41,546 bases of DNA from Actinomycetes bacterium (GCA_021828475.1 JAJZIY010000025.1:1-41546), one strand, 5' to 3'; numbered from the stretch's first letter, positions 24,342 to 32,319 are shown. The notes: a model not told the origin generated them from the letters alone. A program made the numbers and translations.

Positions 24342-24692
24342 ATGCGTTTGGCCGTGAAGATGTTCCTGGCGGCGCTGCTCCTGGTGGGAGCGGCGTACTT
24401 GTTTGTTTTCCCGGCGCGCACGTACCTGGCCCAGAAGCACCAGATCGCTCTTCAGGAGCGCACGATCTCCGTGCTGCAAGCCGAAAACACCAAGTTGTCG
24501 GGCGAGAAGAAGGCTCTGCAGGACGTCTCGACCATCGAGCAGCTGGCTCGCCAGGACTACGGCCTGGTGAAGCCCGGCCAGCAGGCGTACATGGTCCTTC
24601 CGCCGGCGTACCATCCGGTGCGCCATGTCGCCGTTCCGGCGCCGAAGCCCCGGCCGTGGTACGCGCCGCTGGAGTTCTGGGACCATCTCTGA
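24342..24692 (+). CDS. FtsB/DivIC-like septum formation initiator
   Basis: A 116-residue bitopic membrane protein. A short basic N-terminus is followed by one membrane segment (about 7-25, FLAALLLVGAAYLFVF), a coiled coil (about 30-65, ALQERTISVLQAENTKLSG) and the DivIC/FtsB signature IEQLARQDYGLVKPGQQAY. A Pro-rich tail ends PWYAPLEFWDHL. In the divisome FtsB/DivIC bridges FtsL and FtsQ and helps activate septal wall synthesis. AGGTGGGG lies about 5 nt before ATG 24342. A possible -10 (TAACAC, 24307-24312) is upstream. The following gene is DUF501, then ppx, the standard actinobacterial order (usually eno first, which here is replaced by mazG). Confidence 0.92.
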   Translation: MRLAVKMFLAALLLVGAAYLFVFPARTYLAQKHQIALQERTISVLQAENTKLSGEKKALQDVSTIEQLARQDYGLVKPGQQAYMVLPPAYHPVRHVAVPAPKPRPWYAPLEFWDHL

Positions 24693-24711
24693 CCCGGGCC
24701 CGGCGGTAAAG

Positions 24712-25173
24712 GTGAGCGGCACCAAGGCGCGCTCCGACGCAGAGCAGCTCACCGAACTACTCGGTCGCCCTCCCCGTGGCGACTACGAGGTCGTACTGCG
24801 GGACGAGCAGGGTGGCCCCCTGGTCATCCGCAACGCCCCGCTCATGGACGACGGTGCCCCCATGCCCACGCTGTACTGGTTGGTGGGCCGGCGTGCGCGT
24901 CTGGCCATCGACCGCTTGGAGGCGGCCGGGGGAGTCGACGCGGCCGAGGCAGCCGTCGACGCGGGCGAGCTGGAGCGGGCTCACCGTGCGTACGCCTCCG
25001 AGAGGGACGCCGAGGTCCCCGACGCCTGGGAGGGGCCCCGGCCCAGCGGTGGTGTGGGAGGGACCAGGAAGGGTGTCAAGTGCCTCCATGCGCACTACGC
25101 GTATTGGCTCGTGGGCGGACGGGACCCCGTAGGCCTCTGGGTGGCCCAGCAGCTCGGCGGGCCTGGGAGCTGA
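24712..25173 (+). CDS. DUF501 family protein
   Basis: A 153-residue member of DUF501, found mainly in actinobacteria and always near ftsB and ppx. Its function is unknown. Conserved blocks are LGRPPRGDYEVVLRD, PTLYWLVGRRARLAIDRLE and the C-terminal KCLHAHYAYWLVGG (with Cys and two His that could bind a metal; inference) followed by DPVGLWVAQQLG. GTG 24712 lies 19 nt after the ftsB-like stop and begins near the expected N-terminus. The gene ends 8 nt before the ppx start, supporting one operon. Confidence 0.9.
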   Translation: MSGTKARSDAEQLTELLGRPPRGDYEVVLRDEQGGPLVIRNAPLMDDGAPMPTLYWLVGRRARLAIDRLEAAGGVDAAEAAVDAGELERAHRAYASERDAEVPDAWEGPRPSGGVGGTRKGVKCLHAHYAYWLVGGRDPVGLWVAQQLGGPGS

Positions 25174-25181
25174 ACGGCGCC

Positions 25182-26102
25182 GTGGGTAGCTACGCAGCCG
25201 TCGACTGCGGCAGCCTCTCCACCCGGCTCCTGGTCGCCACGCAGCAGGGCACGACGCTCGAGCGCCTGATGCGGGTCACCGGCCTGGCCAGGGGCGTGGA
25301 TGCCAACGGGTCCCTCGGTGGCGAGGCGGTGGAGCGCGTGCTCGCCGTGCTCACCGAGTACCGCCGGGTCATGGACGCCCACGGTGTCACCGCCGTGGCG
25401 ATGGTCGGTACCTCGGCCCTACGGGACGCGGGCGACCGCGACAGCTTCGTGCGCCGGGCGGAGCAGGTCGTCGGCGCCGAACTGGAAGTGCTGGCGGGCG
25501 AGGAGGAAGCCCGGCTGTCTTTCCGGGGGGCCACGGCGGAGCTGGCCGGGAGCGGTGCCCCCTACTTCATGGTCGATATCGGCGGGGGGAGCACGGAGCT
25601 CGCCACCGGCCCCGCTGCCTTCGCTGCCACTTCGCTGGACGTCGGCTGCGTCCGCCTCACCGAGCGCCACCTGCACGACGACCCGCCCAGCGCCGACGAG
25701 GTCGACGGCGCACGGGCCTGGTTGCGCTCCCTGTTGAGCTCGGCCGCCCGGGACCTCCCGCAGCTACGGGAGGCACGGACCATGGTCGGCCTGGCCGGCA
25801 CCGTGTCAGCGCTCGCCTCGTTCGACCAGGGCCTCACGGCCTACGACCGCGACAGGGTGCACCACTACCGTCTCGAGCGCAGCGCCGTCCGGCGGGCGCT
25901 GACCGAGCTGCTACGCGTCCCCGCCGCCGAGCGCGCCGGCCGGCCCGGCATCGAGGCCGCCCGTGCTCCCTTCATCGTGGGTGGTGCCGTTGTCCTCGAC
26001 GAGGTGATGGGCTGTTTCGGCTTCGACGAGTGCCTCGTTTCCGAGGCCGACATCCTCGATGGCCTGGTGGCACGGCTCGCCGAAAGGGACGCCCGGCCCT
26101 GA
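25182..26102 (+). CDS. Ppx/GppA-family exopolyphosphatase / guanosine pentaphosphatase
   Basis: A 306-residue single-module Ppx/GppA phosphatase of the actin-like ASKHA fold, hydrolysing terminal phosphate from polyphosphate or pppGpp. Phosphate-1 loop: AAVDCGSLSTRLLV, where most relatives have GTNS; phosphate-2 loop: MVDIGGGSTELATG. Other conserved parts are VAMVGTSALRDAGDR, VLAGEEEARLSFRGA, VGLAGTVSALASF and the C-terminal APFIVGGAVVLDEVM. Length matches the short actinobacterial Ppx1-type enzymes without the C-terminal HD domain. GTG 25182 was chosen since it directly precedes the first strand. It follows DUF501 by 8 nt. Confidence 0.92.
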   Translation: MGSYAAVDCGSLSTRLLVATQQGTTLERLMRVTGLARGVDANGSLGGEAVERVLAVLTEYRRVMDAHGVTAVAMVGTSALRDAGDRDSFVRRAEQVVGAELEVLAGEEEARLSFRGATAELAGSGAPYFMVDIGGGSTELATGPAAFAATSLDVGCVRLTERHLHDDPPSADEVDGARAWLRSLLSSAARDLPQLREARTMVGLAGTVSALASFDQGLTAYDRDRVHHYRLERSAVRRALTELLRVPAAERAGRPGIEAARAPFIVGGAVVLDEVMGCFGFDECLVSEADILDGLVARLAERDARP

Positions 26103-26134
26103 ACTGTGCAGCGGTGGCAAGCGTGTGCGCCGGG

Positions 26135-26140
26135 TAGCAT
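26135..26140 (+). promoter_or_regulatory. -10 box of a probable leaderless promoter (GNAT gene)
   Basis: TAGCAT is 8 nt before ATG 26149, so transcription would begin at or next to the start codon. No Shine-Dalgarno precedes this ATG, which supports a leaderless mRNA. Confidence 0.5.
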
Positions 26141-26148
26141 TCGCCATC

Positions 26149-26772
26149 ATGTTCCCGGGCCACACAATGGTTTACCCCGAGCTCAGGGGGCGGCGGGTGC
26201 TGCTGCGCCCTCTCAGCACGTCCGACTTCGACGCCTGGCGGGAGGTCCGGGTCCGTTCACGGGACTGGCTCGTCAAGTGGGAGCCCCGGCCGGTGCCCGG
26301 CCAGCCCGACCCGGCCACGGACAAGAGGGCGTTCGCCGCCCGGTGCAGCGCCCGCCTGCGTGAGCGCGAGCTTGGTACCGGTTACGGCTTCGGTGTGTTC
26401 GTCGACGAGCGTTTCGCCGGTGAGATCAACATCTCGTCCGTGCAGAGAGGCCCCTTCCAGAACGCCTATGTCGGGTACTGGGTGGACCAGGCCATGGCCG
26501 GCAACAGCTACACGCCCGAGGCCTTCGTGGTCCTGGCCCGCTTCGCGTTCGAGGATCTCATGTTGCACCGCCTCCAGGTCTCGATCATTCCCCGCAACAG
26601 TGCCAGCCGCCGCGTGGCGGAGAAGCTCGAGCTGAGGCAGGAGGGGACGGCGCTGCGCTACCTGGAGATCAACGGCGTCTGGGAGGACCACGTCCGCTAT
26701 GCCATCACCTCCGAGGACTGGGCGGCGAAGCGGGACCGCTATCTGGCGCAGTGGGTACTGCCCCAGAGCTGA
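26149..26772 (+). CDS. GNAT N-acetyltransferase (RimJ/RimL-like)
   Basis: A 207-residue GNAT acetyltransferase resembling RimJ/RimL, which acetylate N-terminal residues of ribosomal proteins; related enzymes act on other amines. The N-terminus LRGRRVLLRPLSTSDFDAW, the strand FVDERFAGEINISSV, the acceptor-side YVGYWVDQAMAGNSYTPEA, the helix RFAFEDLMLHRLQVSI and the CoA-binding end PRNSASRRVAEKLELRQEG are all present. ATG 26149 was chosen because a TAGCAT box sits 8 nt upstream. The 3' end overlaps the convergent signal-peptidase-like gene by 68 nt. The actual substrate is unknown. Confidence 0.9.
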   Translation: MFPGHTMVYPELRGRRVLLRPLSTSDFDAWREVRVRSRDWLVKWEPRPVPGQPDPATDKRAFAARCSARLRERELGTGYGFGVFVDERFAGEINISSVQRGPFQNAYVGYWVDQAMAGNSYTPEAFVVLARFAFEDLMLHRLQVSIIPRNSASRRVAEKLELRQEGTALRYLEINGVWEDHVRYAITSEDWAAKRDRYLAQWVLPQS

Positions 26773-27196
26773 ACGCGGTTTGTGCCGGCCGCCTTGCCAG
26801 GCGGCCCACCCGTTCGGGCGGGTGGTAGCGGTAGACGGCACGCCCCAGAGCCGTGTCGCGCGGGACCGGCCCGAAGTGGCGGCTGTCAGTGCTCGCCGCG
26901 GCATTGTCGCCCTCCAGCCAGAGGCTCGTTCCCTCGAGTGCCACCAGGCGCTTGAGCAGCGACCTCCGGCTGTCACGGGGATCCGGGGCCGCCACGATGT
27001 CGCCGGGCCTCAGGCGCCGTGTACGCCACAGCACTACCCGGTCACCGTCTGCGAGCGCAGGTTCCATGCTCGCTCCGTGGACCACCATCCGGTGTGCCCG
27101 CCGGGCAAGCACAAGAGCGGTCGCCAGGCACACGACGACGGGGCCCAGCCATGCGGGGCCGGGGTGGAAGGGCCCACGGGGGCGTTTAGTGGTCAT
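26705..27196 (-). CDS. sodX: Nickel-type superoxide dismutase maturation protease (S26 signal-peptidase-like)
   Basis: A 163-residue S26-family serine protease. One N-terminal membrane segment (about 15-35, LGPVVVCLATALVLA) precedes the catalytic Ser in VHGASMEPALADGDRVVL and the catalytic Lys in LLKRLVALEG; GDNAAASTDSRHFGPVP is the conserved end box. In nickel-SOD systems this enzyme removes the propeptide of SodN so that His1 can bind Ni. The adjacent, divergent sodN gene makes this role very likely. ATG 27196 starts the recognisable N-terminus. The C-terminal 25 residues are Pro/Ser-rich, and the last 68 nt overlap the converging GNAT gene. In many actinobacteria sodX lies downstream of sodN on the same strand; here it is divergent. 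Confidence 0.9.
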   Translation of the reverse strand: MTTKRPRGPFHPGPAWLGPVVVCLATALVLARRAHRMVVHGASMEPALADGDRVVLWRTRRLRPGDIVAAPDPRDSRRSLLKRLVALEGTSLWLEGDNAAASTDSRHFGPVPRDTALGRAVYRYHPPERVGRLARRPAQTAFSSGAVPTAPDSGPASPPSPRR

Positions 27197-27199
27197 GTC

Positions 27200-27207
27200 G
27201 CTATAGC
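27200..27207. promoter_or_regulatory. Palindromic GCTATAGC in the sodX/sodN divergent region
   Basis: The palindrome could serve as a -10 (TATAGC) for sodN, giving a leader of about 110 nt. It is only 4 nt from the sodX start codon, too close to be its own leaderless -10. A role as an operator for a metal-responsive repressor is a guess. Confidence 0.3.
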
Positions 27208-27323
27208 GTGTGCGATGTCCGAAGCCCACGGGACGACGTGTAGCACACCGTCCGGCGCTTGGAGCGCCCGGCCGGCAAAGGCCCGGGCGGACACCGACGA
27301 CACCGACAAAGGAGCCTCTCGAA

Positions 27324-27743
27324 ATGACTCTGCTGGCCAGAATGCTCATGTGGGCCGACCGGGTGCACCAGCCCGGCCACGTGCACGCTCACTGTGACCT
27401 CCCCTGTGGTGTCTACGACCCCGTTCAGGCACGGGTCGAGGCCGACTCGGTGAAGGCCATCATGGAGAAGTACCACGCTTCGAGCGACGAGACCTTCCGC
27501 GCCCGGGCGCTGTTCATAAAGGAGCAGCGGGCTGAGCTGGTCAAGCACCACCTGTGGGTCCTGTGGACGGACTACTTCAAGCCGGCCCACCTGGAGAAGT
27601 ACCCCGAGCTGCACGACCTGTTCTGGAAGGCCACCAAGGCCGCCGGCGAGACCAAGCACTCCGTCGACATCGCCGTCGCCGACGACCTCCTCCGCCAGAT
27701 AGCCGAGATCGACCGCATTTTCTGGGAGACCAAGAAGGGCTGA
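27324..27743 (+). CDS. sodN: Nickel superoxide dismutase
   Basis: A 139-residue Ni-SOD precursor, converting superoxide to oxygen and hydrogen peroxide. Residues 1-22 are the propeptide. The mature enzyme begins at His23 with the Ni-hook HCDLPCGVY, in which His1, Cys2 and Cys6 of the mature chain (His23, Cys24, Cys28) coordinate nickel. The four-helix body follows the family closely (QARVEADSVKAIMEKY, FIKEQRAELVKHHLWVLWTDYFKP, and IFWETKKG at the end). AAAGGAG precedes ATG 27324 by about 9 nt. The protein is made in the cytoplasm and needs the divergent sodX product for maturation. In Streptomyces the gene is induced by nickel; no such operator is identified here. Confidence 0.97.
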   Translation: MTLLARMLMWADRVHQPGHVHAHCDLPCGVYDPVQARVEADSVKAIMEKYHASSDETFRARALFIKEQRAELVKHHLWVLWTDYFKPAHLEKYPELHDLFWKATKAAGETKHSVDIAVADDLLRQIAEIDRIFWETKKG

Positions 27744-27747
27744 GGGC

Positions 27748-27766
27748 CGCGGCCGAGCCGGCCGCG
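27748..27766 (+). terminator. Hairpin terminator candidate after sodN
   Basis: CGCGGCCG (27748-27755) pairs with CGGCCGCG (27759-27766) over a 3-nt loop, an all-GC 8-bp stem 4 nt beyond the sodN stop. No T-run follows. Nothing else is seen in the 155 nt before tRNA-Leu. Confidence 0.55.
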
Positions 27767-27898
27767 AGCTGCCTGTCGGTCGACCTCCGGTCGCCTGGCG
27801 GTACTCGCGGCCTCTGCTCGGGGCGACCCTTGTCGAAGGCCGCGCCGGCAAGCAGCGGCGGGTGATCCTGGACAGGGAGTAGGCCTGGGTGCTGGACG

Positions 27899-27980
27899 TG
27901 GGCGCGGAGGGGTTCGAACCCTCATGCACTGAGGCGGCAGGGTTTAAGCCCGCTGTGTCTACCGGTTTCACCACGCGCCC
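27899..27980 (-). tRNA. tRNA-Leu (anticodon TAA)
   Basis: On the minus strand, acceptor GGGCGCG (27980-27974) pairs with CGCGCCC (27906-27900). The anticodon arm is GCGGG-CTTAAAC-CCTGC with TAA at 34-36. A long variable arm (class II tRNA) and the T arm GAGGG-TTCGAAC-CCCTC follow; the discriminator is A. It reads the UUA codon, which is rare in such a GC-rich genome. CCA is not encoded. Confidence 0.95.
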
Positions 27981-28080
27981 GTGGAGCGGAGCCTACCGCC
28001 CCGGCCGCTGCGGTACCCGAAACGGCGCGCTCGCACGCCGGGGCGGGCGCATGCTCGAAGCCAGCGGCAAGAGCTGCTGG

Positions 28081-28086
28081 TAGCTT
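28081..28086 (+). promoter_or_regulatory. -10 box of a probable leaderless promoter (DMT-type gene)
   Basis: TAGCTT ends 7 nt before GTG 28094. This fits a leaderless start and argues for GTG 28094 rather than TTG 28085 as the initiator. Confidence 0.45.
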
Positions 28087-28093
28087 GGCTGCC

Positions 28094-28975
28094 GTGGCAG
28101 TCCTGGTGGCCCTGGCCGCGGCCCTTTTCTATGCCGTGGCCTCCGTTCTCCAGCAGTGGGAGGCGGAGCGGCAGCCCTCGGAGCGCGAACTGCGTCCCAG
28201 CCTGCTGGCCCGGCTGGCTGTCAGGCCCAAATGGCTGGCAGGGTTGGTGTTCGACATCGCCGGCTACGTGGCTCAATGGATTGCGCTGTCGAACGGCTCC
28301 CTGGTGCTCGTCCAGCCGCTCCTGGTCGTGGGCCTCCTGTTCGCCCTGCCCATCAAGGCGCGGGTGTCGCCCTACCGGATGCAGGGCTGGGACTGGTCGG
28401 GCGCGGTCATCACCACGGTGGGGTTGGCTGTGTTCCTGACGGTGAGCCATCCGGCGGCGGGTAACTCCAACGTCCGACCCTTCACCTGGTCGGTCTTGCT
28501 GGCCGGCACGGTCTGCCTGAGTGCCGTGCTCGTCGTCGCCGGCGTCGGCAGCAGCCCGCGGTGGAAGGCTCTTTCCTACGGGACTGCCGCAGGTGTCATC
28601 TACGGAGCCTGCGCCGCCCTGACGAAGGCTTGCGCCCACCTGCTGTCGCTCGGAGTGGTCAGGCTGTTCGAGACCTGGCAGCCCTACGTCCTGGCTACCG
28701 CCGGCATCGCCGGCATGGTGCTGGCTCAGAGCGCCTTCCAGGCCGGGCCCCTGGACGCATCCCTCCCGAGCCTGTCGGCCGCCGACCCCGTGGTCAGCGT
28801 CCTCATCGGGGCGATCGCGTTCGGCGAGGGCATACGGACTGGGATCGTGCCGTCCACACTCGAGGCCCTGGCCCTGGTGGTCATGGTCGTCGGCATCTTC
28901 ATGCTGGCGCACACCGAGGCCGTCAACGCGGTGCAGGCCCGTGACAGGGCGGTCAGCCCGCAGGAGGTGACGTGA
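28094..28975 (+). CDS. DMT-superfamily (EamA/NIPA-like) membrane transporter
   Basis: A 293-residue integral membrane protein with about 9-10 hydrophobic helices, in the pattern of drug/metabolite transporters. It opens with ALAAALFYAVASVLQQWEA, the usual 'A..a..y..a..lQ.' helix of DUF-type NIPA-like proteins. It continues with the motif GSLVLVQPLLVVGLLFALP and, in the second half, ACAALTKACAHLL and SLSAADPVVSVLIGAIAFGE. The transported substrate is unknown; magnesium-like (NIPA) or metabolite export are both possible. Start: GTG 28094, with the TAGCTT box 7 nt upstream; TTG 28085 would add three residues. The next gene begins 40 nt downstream on the same strand. Confidence 0.85.
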   Translation: MAVLVALAAALFYAVASVLQQWEAERQPSERELRPSLLARLAVRPKWLAGLVFDIAGYVAQWIALSNGSLVLVQPLLVVGLLFALPIKARVSPYRMQGWDWSGAVITTVGLAVFLTVSHPAAGNSNVRPFTWSVLLAGTVCLSAVLVVAGVGSSPRWKALSYGTAAGVIYGACAALTKACAHLLSLGVVRLFETWQPYVLATAGIAGMVLAQSAFQAGPLDASLPSLSAADPVVSVLIGAIAFGEGIRTGIVPSTLEALALVVMVVGIFMLAHTEAVNAVQARDRAVSPQEVT

Positions 28976-29015
28976 GGAGCGCCGGAGCCCGGGAGCGCGT
29001 AGCCGGGGAACCCTG

Positions 29016-30338
29016 ATGGACCGCTGGCTGTCCTTCGTCCTGCTCATGGCCGGGGTGGCGTCCGCCATACGCCACCCACCGTGGCTGCCGGCTTGGGCCG
29101 GCCCGGTGCTGGCAGTGCTGGTCGACCTGGCCGTCGGGGTTACCGGGCCGGACCGGAGCGCCAGGGCGGTACACCCCCTCGTGCAGCCCGTGGCATTCCT
29201 ACTGGCGGCCGTCCCATTGGCTGTCATGCTCGACGAGCTGGGCTTCTTCCGGGCCGTGGCCGCCCGGGTGAACCGGCGCGGCGGGGGGCCCGGCTACCTG
29301 TGGGCCCTCGCCGCCATCGTGACCACGGTGCTCAACCTGGATGCGGGCGTGGTACTGCTCACCCCGCTCTACGTGAGGGTGGCCCACGAGCGTGGCTGGG
29401 ACCCGCTTGTCCTTGCCGCCCAGCCGGTGCTGCTCGCCTGCCTGGCGTCGTCGGCGTTGCCGGTCTCCAACCTGACCAACCTGATCGCCGTGTCGTGGGC
29501 CGGAGCGTCCACAGCCCAGTTCGTCACCCATCTGGCCCTGCCCTCGCTGGCGGCGTCATCGGTGGGCTGGTGGTGTTACCACCGCTGGTGCGCGGCTGGC
29601 CTGCACGGTGGGAGCCCCGGGGTAGCCGCCCCCGGGGGGGACGGGCAGGCCGATCGCGCCGGGCCGTCCCCGGCAGGTGCCGGCGATGACGGGGCCGATG
29701 AGCGCTACGCCCTCCGGGTCGGAGGGGGCGTGGTGGGCGGTGCCCTTGTCGGCTTCACCTGCGGGCCCCTCGTGGGCGTGCAGCCCTGGGTGGTAGCCCT
29801 GGTAGCGGACGCCTTACTGGCTGTGCTTCTCACCCGGGCCGTTGCACGCCGGTCCGCTGCCGGAGCCGCTACGTCGTGGAGCGCACGCACCTGGGCGTCG
29901 TTGCCGTGGCGAGCCGTGCCTGTCGGCACGGCGATCATGGTCTTCGGCCTGGGCGTCCTGGCCACAGGGGCGACGCGCTACCTGCCAACAGGCCAGTTGC
30001 TGCGCGGCGCATCGCTTCCGAGCCTGGCCCGGGAGACCGGCCTTGCCGCGCTGGCCGCCAATCTGGTCAACAACCTGCCGGCGCTCCTGGTGGCCCTGCC
30101 GAAGCTGGGCCACCACGCCGGGCCCGAACTGTGGGCCGTCCTCCTGGGTGTCAACATGGGCCCCGTCCTGCTCGTCACGGGCTCGCTGGCCAGCCTGTTG
30201 TGGATGTCCACCCTGCGCCGTCTCGGGGTCGGGGTTGGCCCTGCCGAGTTCACTCGTTTCGGCCTGCGCTCGGCTCTGCCCGGTGCCGCTGCGGCCTTCG
30301 CTGTGGCGCTGGCGCTGCGGGCCGCCGGGCTCCACTGA
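29016..30338 (+). CDS. SLC13/ArsB-type ion transporter permease
   Basis: A 440-residue polytopic membrane protein with about 11-12 hydrophobic segments in two similar halves, the layout of the ion transporter (IT) superfamily that includes ArsB, NhaD and SLC13 permeases. Half one carries the hairpin region TTVLNLDAGVVLLTPLYV and the loop SALPVSNLTNLIAVSW; half two has AANLVNNLPALLVALP and GVNMGPVLLVTGSLASLLW, which are the twin N-x-x-N/P signature loops. A hydrophilic Gly/Asp-rich loop (about 200-230) separates the halves. It may export arsenite or move an organic anion or Na+; no arsR or arsC is present nearby, so the substrate is open. ATG 29016 has GGGGAA upstream. Confidence 0.82.
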   Translation: MDRWLSFVLLMAGVASAIRHPPWLPAWAGPVLAVLVDLAVGVTGPDRSARAVHPLVQPVAFLLAAVPLAVMLDELGFFRAVAARVNRRGGGPGYLWALAAIVTTVLNLDAGVVLLTPLYVRVAHERGWDPLVLAAQPVLLACLASSALPVSNLTNLIAVSWAGASTAQFVTHLALPSLAASSVGWWCYHRWCAAGLHGGSPGVAAPGGDGQADRAGPSPAGAGDDGADERYALRVGGGVVGGALVGFTCGPLVGVQPWVVALVADALLAVLLTRAVARRSAAGAATSWSARTWASLPWRAVPVGTAIMVFGLGVLATGATRYLPTGQLLRGASLPSLARETGLAALAANLVNNLPALLVALPKLGHHAGPELWAVLLGVNMGPVLLVTGSLASLLWMSTLRRLGVGVGPAEFTRFGLRSALPGAAAAFAVALALRAAGLH

Positions 30339-30377
30339 GCCGTACCGGGCGCCGCGGTGGGTGGGGGGGTCTGCCGG

Positions 30378-32105
30378 TCACTTGACCCGACCACCGCCAA
30401 GGAGCTGGAGCTCGAAGATGCTCTGGACCTGGACGTCCTGGCCTGTCTCCGGAGCGTCCACCATCTCGCCGCCTCCGACGTAGATGCCGACGTGGTACAC
30501 GTCCTTCGCCGTCCCGAAGAAGATCAGGTCGCCAGCCTGAAGGCTGCCTATCGCGACGCGGGTGGTCAGGTCGTACTGGTCCTGCGCCGAGTGGGGCAGC
30601 GAGACGCCGGCCTTGCCCCATGCCACCATGGTCAGCCCCGAGCAGTCGTAGCTGGCCGGGCCCGCCCCCGCCCACTTGTAGGGCTTACCGATCTGGGACT
30701 CGGCGAAAGCCACGGCCACCTGCCAGCCAGACGCCGGGTTGCCCTCGATGCCGACCCCCTGGCCCGGCAGCGTCGTCGTCGTCGAGGTGGCGGCCAGGCT
30801 CCCCGTCCCCCCCGCCGGGGCGGTCCCGGTTGCACCAGGAGCAGTGCCCGTGGCCGCCGGGCCCGTGCTCGCCGCTGGGCCACCGGCGCCCGTGCCGCTC
30901 GTCGTCGAGGTCGTGCCGCTCGTCGTCGAGCTCGTGCCGCTCGCGCCCGCGTCGGTGGTGGTCGTCGCTGCCGCTGCCGTCGTCACTGCCGCCGTCACCG
31001 CTGCAGGCGTTGCCGGCGTGGTAACGGTCGTTTGCGCCGGCCGTGCCCTGCTCGTCGTGCTCGACGACGCCGCCGTTGTCGTAGTCGAAGTGGTGGTCGT
31101 CGTCGAAGTGGTGGTCGTAGTCGGAGCGGTGGTCGAAGTGGTGGTCGTGGCAGCGGTGCTGGGGGCGGCCACCGCCTCGGGACTACCTGCCGCCATCGAC
31201 GGAGTTGGAGGGCCATCGGGTGCCAAAGGTGCCCTCGATGTGCTGGTGGTGGGAGGCGCCGACCGACGCAGGTCCGGGCTGCGCAGCGCCGGCAGCTTGG
31301 GCCCGGCCCGCAGGCCCTGGGAGCCGCCGGCGGGCGGGAGCTGGCCGGTGCTGGCCAGATAGGCGCGCTCCTGGGCTTGCTGGGCAGCCTGCTGTTGCGC
31401 CTGCACCGCAACTACGTCGCGGGAGAGGCGTCCCTTCACCCTGGCAAGTTGGCGGTCGAGGAGGCCCTGCTGGGCCGCAGCGGCGGCCCTGTCCCGGGCC
31501 AGGAGGCCAGCCGCGACCTCCTGGCGTTCTCTCGCCACGGCCAGGGCATGCAGCCTGGCCCGATCGCCGGTCAGGGCGCTGCTGTAGCTGGCGAGCACCG
31601 TGCGCTCCTGGCCGACCACGGCTTGCGCGTAGCCGCTCACGACCTGGGCGTCCTGCGAGCTCGACAAGGCAGCCGCCGGGACCTGCGCCTCCTGGGTGTA
31701 CGCAGCCAGCGCCTCATAGACCAGAGCCGAACGGGTGGCCTGGAGGATCCGGCCGGCCAGCAGGGCTTCGTGGCGGGCACGCCCGAGCTCGGCGGCCAGC
31801 TGCCCGGCTCGGACGCCCTCGGCATCGGCGCGCTCGGCCAGCTTGGCCAGCGTCACGCCCTCGCCTTGCAGGCGGTCGGCGATGACAACCGCCAATGCTC
31901 GGTCGCGCTCTAGGCGGGCCTTGGCACCGCCGGATGCGGTGCTCGACCCGGTGCCGGAGGCGTGGCGCGGTGTGGTCGCCGCCGATGCCGGACCGGCCAA
32001 GCCTGCAGCGAGCATGCCGCAGGCGGACACGACCAGCGCCGCCCGCAGGGCTGCACCGGGCCTGGGCACCGGGGTCAGCTGTGAGAGGGCCATCGAAGCC
32101 ACCAT
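30378..32105 (-). CDS. RipA-like NlpC/P60 peptidoglycan hydrolase
   Basis: A 575-residue secreted cell-wall hydrolase. After a signal peptide (about 15-45, ending GPASAA) comes a coiled-coil region (about 60-250), as in RipA/CwlO-type enzymes where it binds regulators such as FtsEX. A long Thr/Ser/Ala-rich linker follows (about 290-440, with runs such as TTTSTTTTTSTTTT). The C-terminal NlpC/P60 domain (from about 460) has the catalytic Cys488 in YDCSGL and His538 in HVGIYVG. It should cleave the D-Glu-diaminopimelate peptide bond of peptidoglycan stems, during daughter-cell separation. ATG 32105 is 12 nt after AGGAG; ATG 32093 is an alternative. A promoter is visible upstream (32130-32158, minus). 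Confidence 0.92.
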   Translation of the reverse strand: MVASMALSQLTPVPRPGAALRAALVVSACGMLAAGLAGPASAATTPRHASGTGSSTASGGAKARLERDRALAVVIADRLQGEGVTLAKLAERADAEGVRAGQLAAELGRARHEALLAGRILQATRSALVYEALAAYTQEAQVPAAALSSSQDAQVVSGYAQAVVGQERTVLASYSSALTGDRARLHALAVARERQEVAAGLLARDRAAAAAQQGLLDRQLARVKGRLSRDVVAVQAQQQAAQQAQERAYLASTGQLPPAGGSQGLRAGPKLPALRSPDLRRSAPPTTSTSRAPLAPDGPPTPSMAAGSPEAVAAPSTAATTTTSTTAPTTTTTSTTTTTSTTTTAASSSTTSRARPAQTTVTTPATPAAVTAAVTTAAAATTTTDAGASGTSSTTSGTTSTTSGTGAGGPAASTGPAATGTAPGATGTAPAGGTGSLAATSTTTTLPGQGVGIEGNPASGWQVAVAFAESQIGKPYKWAGAGPASYDCSGLTMVAWGKAGVSLPHSAQDQYDLTTRVAIGSLQAGDLIFFGTAKDVYHVGIYVGGGEMVDAPETGQDVQVQSIFELQLLGGGRVK

Positions 32106-32129
32106 CGCGATCGTCGGATGCTCCTAACA

Positions 32130-32158
32130 ACTCTAGTCCCACCAGTCCCAGGTGTCAC
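32130..32158 (-). promoter_or_regulatory. Promoter of the NlpC/P60 gene
   Basis: Minus-strand GTGACA (32158-32153) and TAGAGT (32135-32130) are separated by exactly 17 nt, a good match to actinobacterial -35/-10 boxes. Transcription would start near 32123, about 18 nt before ATG 32105, with AGGAG in the leader. Confidence 0.6.
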
Positions 32159-32306
32159 GCTCGTCACAGCAAGCACCTCGTCGCCCACAACAGTCAGCGC
32201 TCGGCGTTCCCGCCGGCCGGCTTTAGCCTCGTTGCGCCGCCGGGCCGCTTCGCCGAGCTCTTCGCTCCGGCCGGTGGTGGTGGTGCGCAGCCCCTGCGCC
32301 GGGGGG

Positions 32307-32312
32307 TAGTTT
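32307..32312 (+). promoter_or_regulatory. -10 box of a probable leaderless promoter (fumC)
   Basis: TAGTTT ends 7 nt before ATG 32320, so the fumC mRNA probably starts on its initiation codon. No Shine-Dalgarno is present. Confidence 0.5.
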
Positions 32313-32319
32313 GCTGCAG

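Noticed and set aside
29016..30338. Arsenite resistance operon
   Set aside because: The permease is ArsB/SLC13-like, but no arsR, arsC or arsA is nearby, so an arsenic role is unsupported.
30739..31362. Val/Ala-rich plus-strand frame (VVVEVVVVVEVVVVVG-like)
   Set aside because: It is the antisense of the Thr/Ser-rich linker of the NlpC/P60 protein, a known artefact of ACC/GTC-type codon runs.
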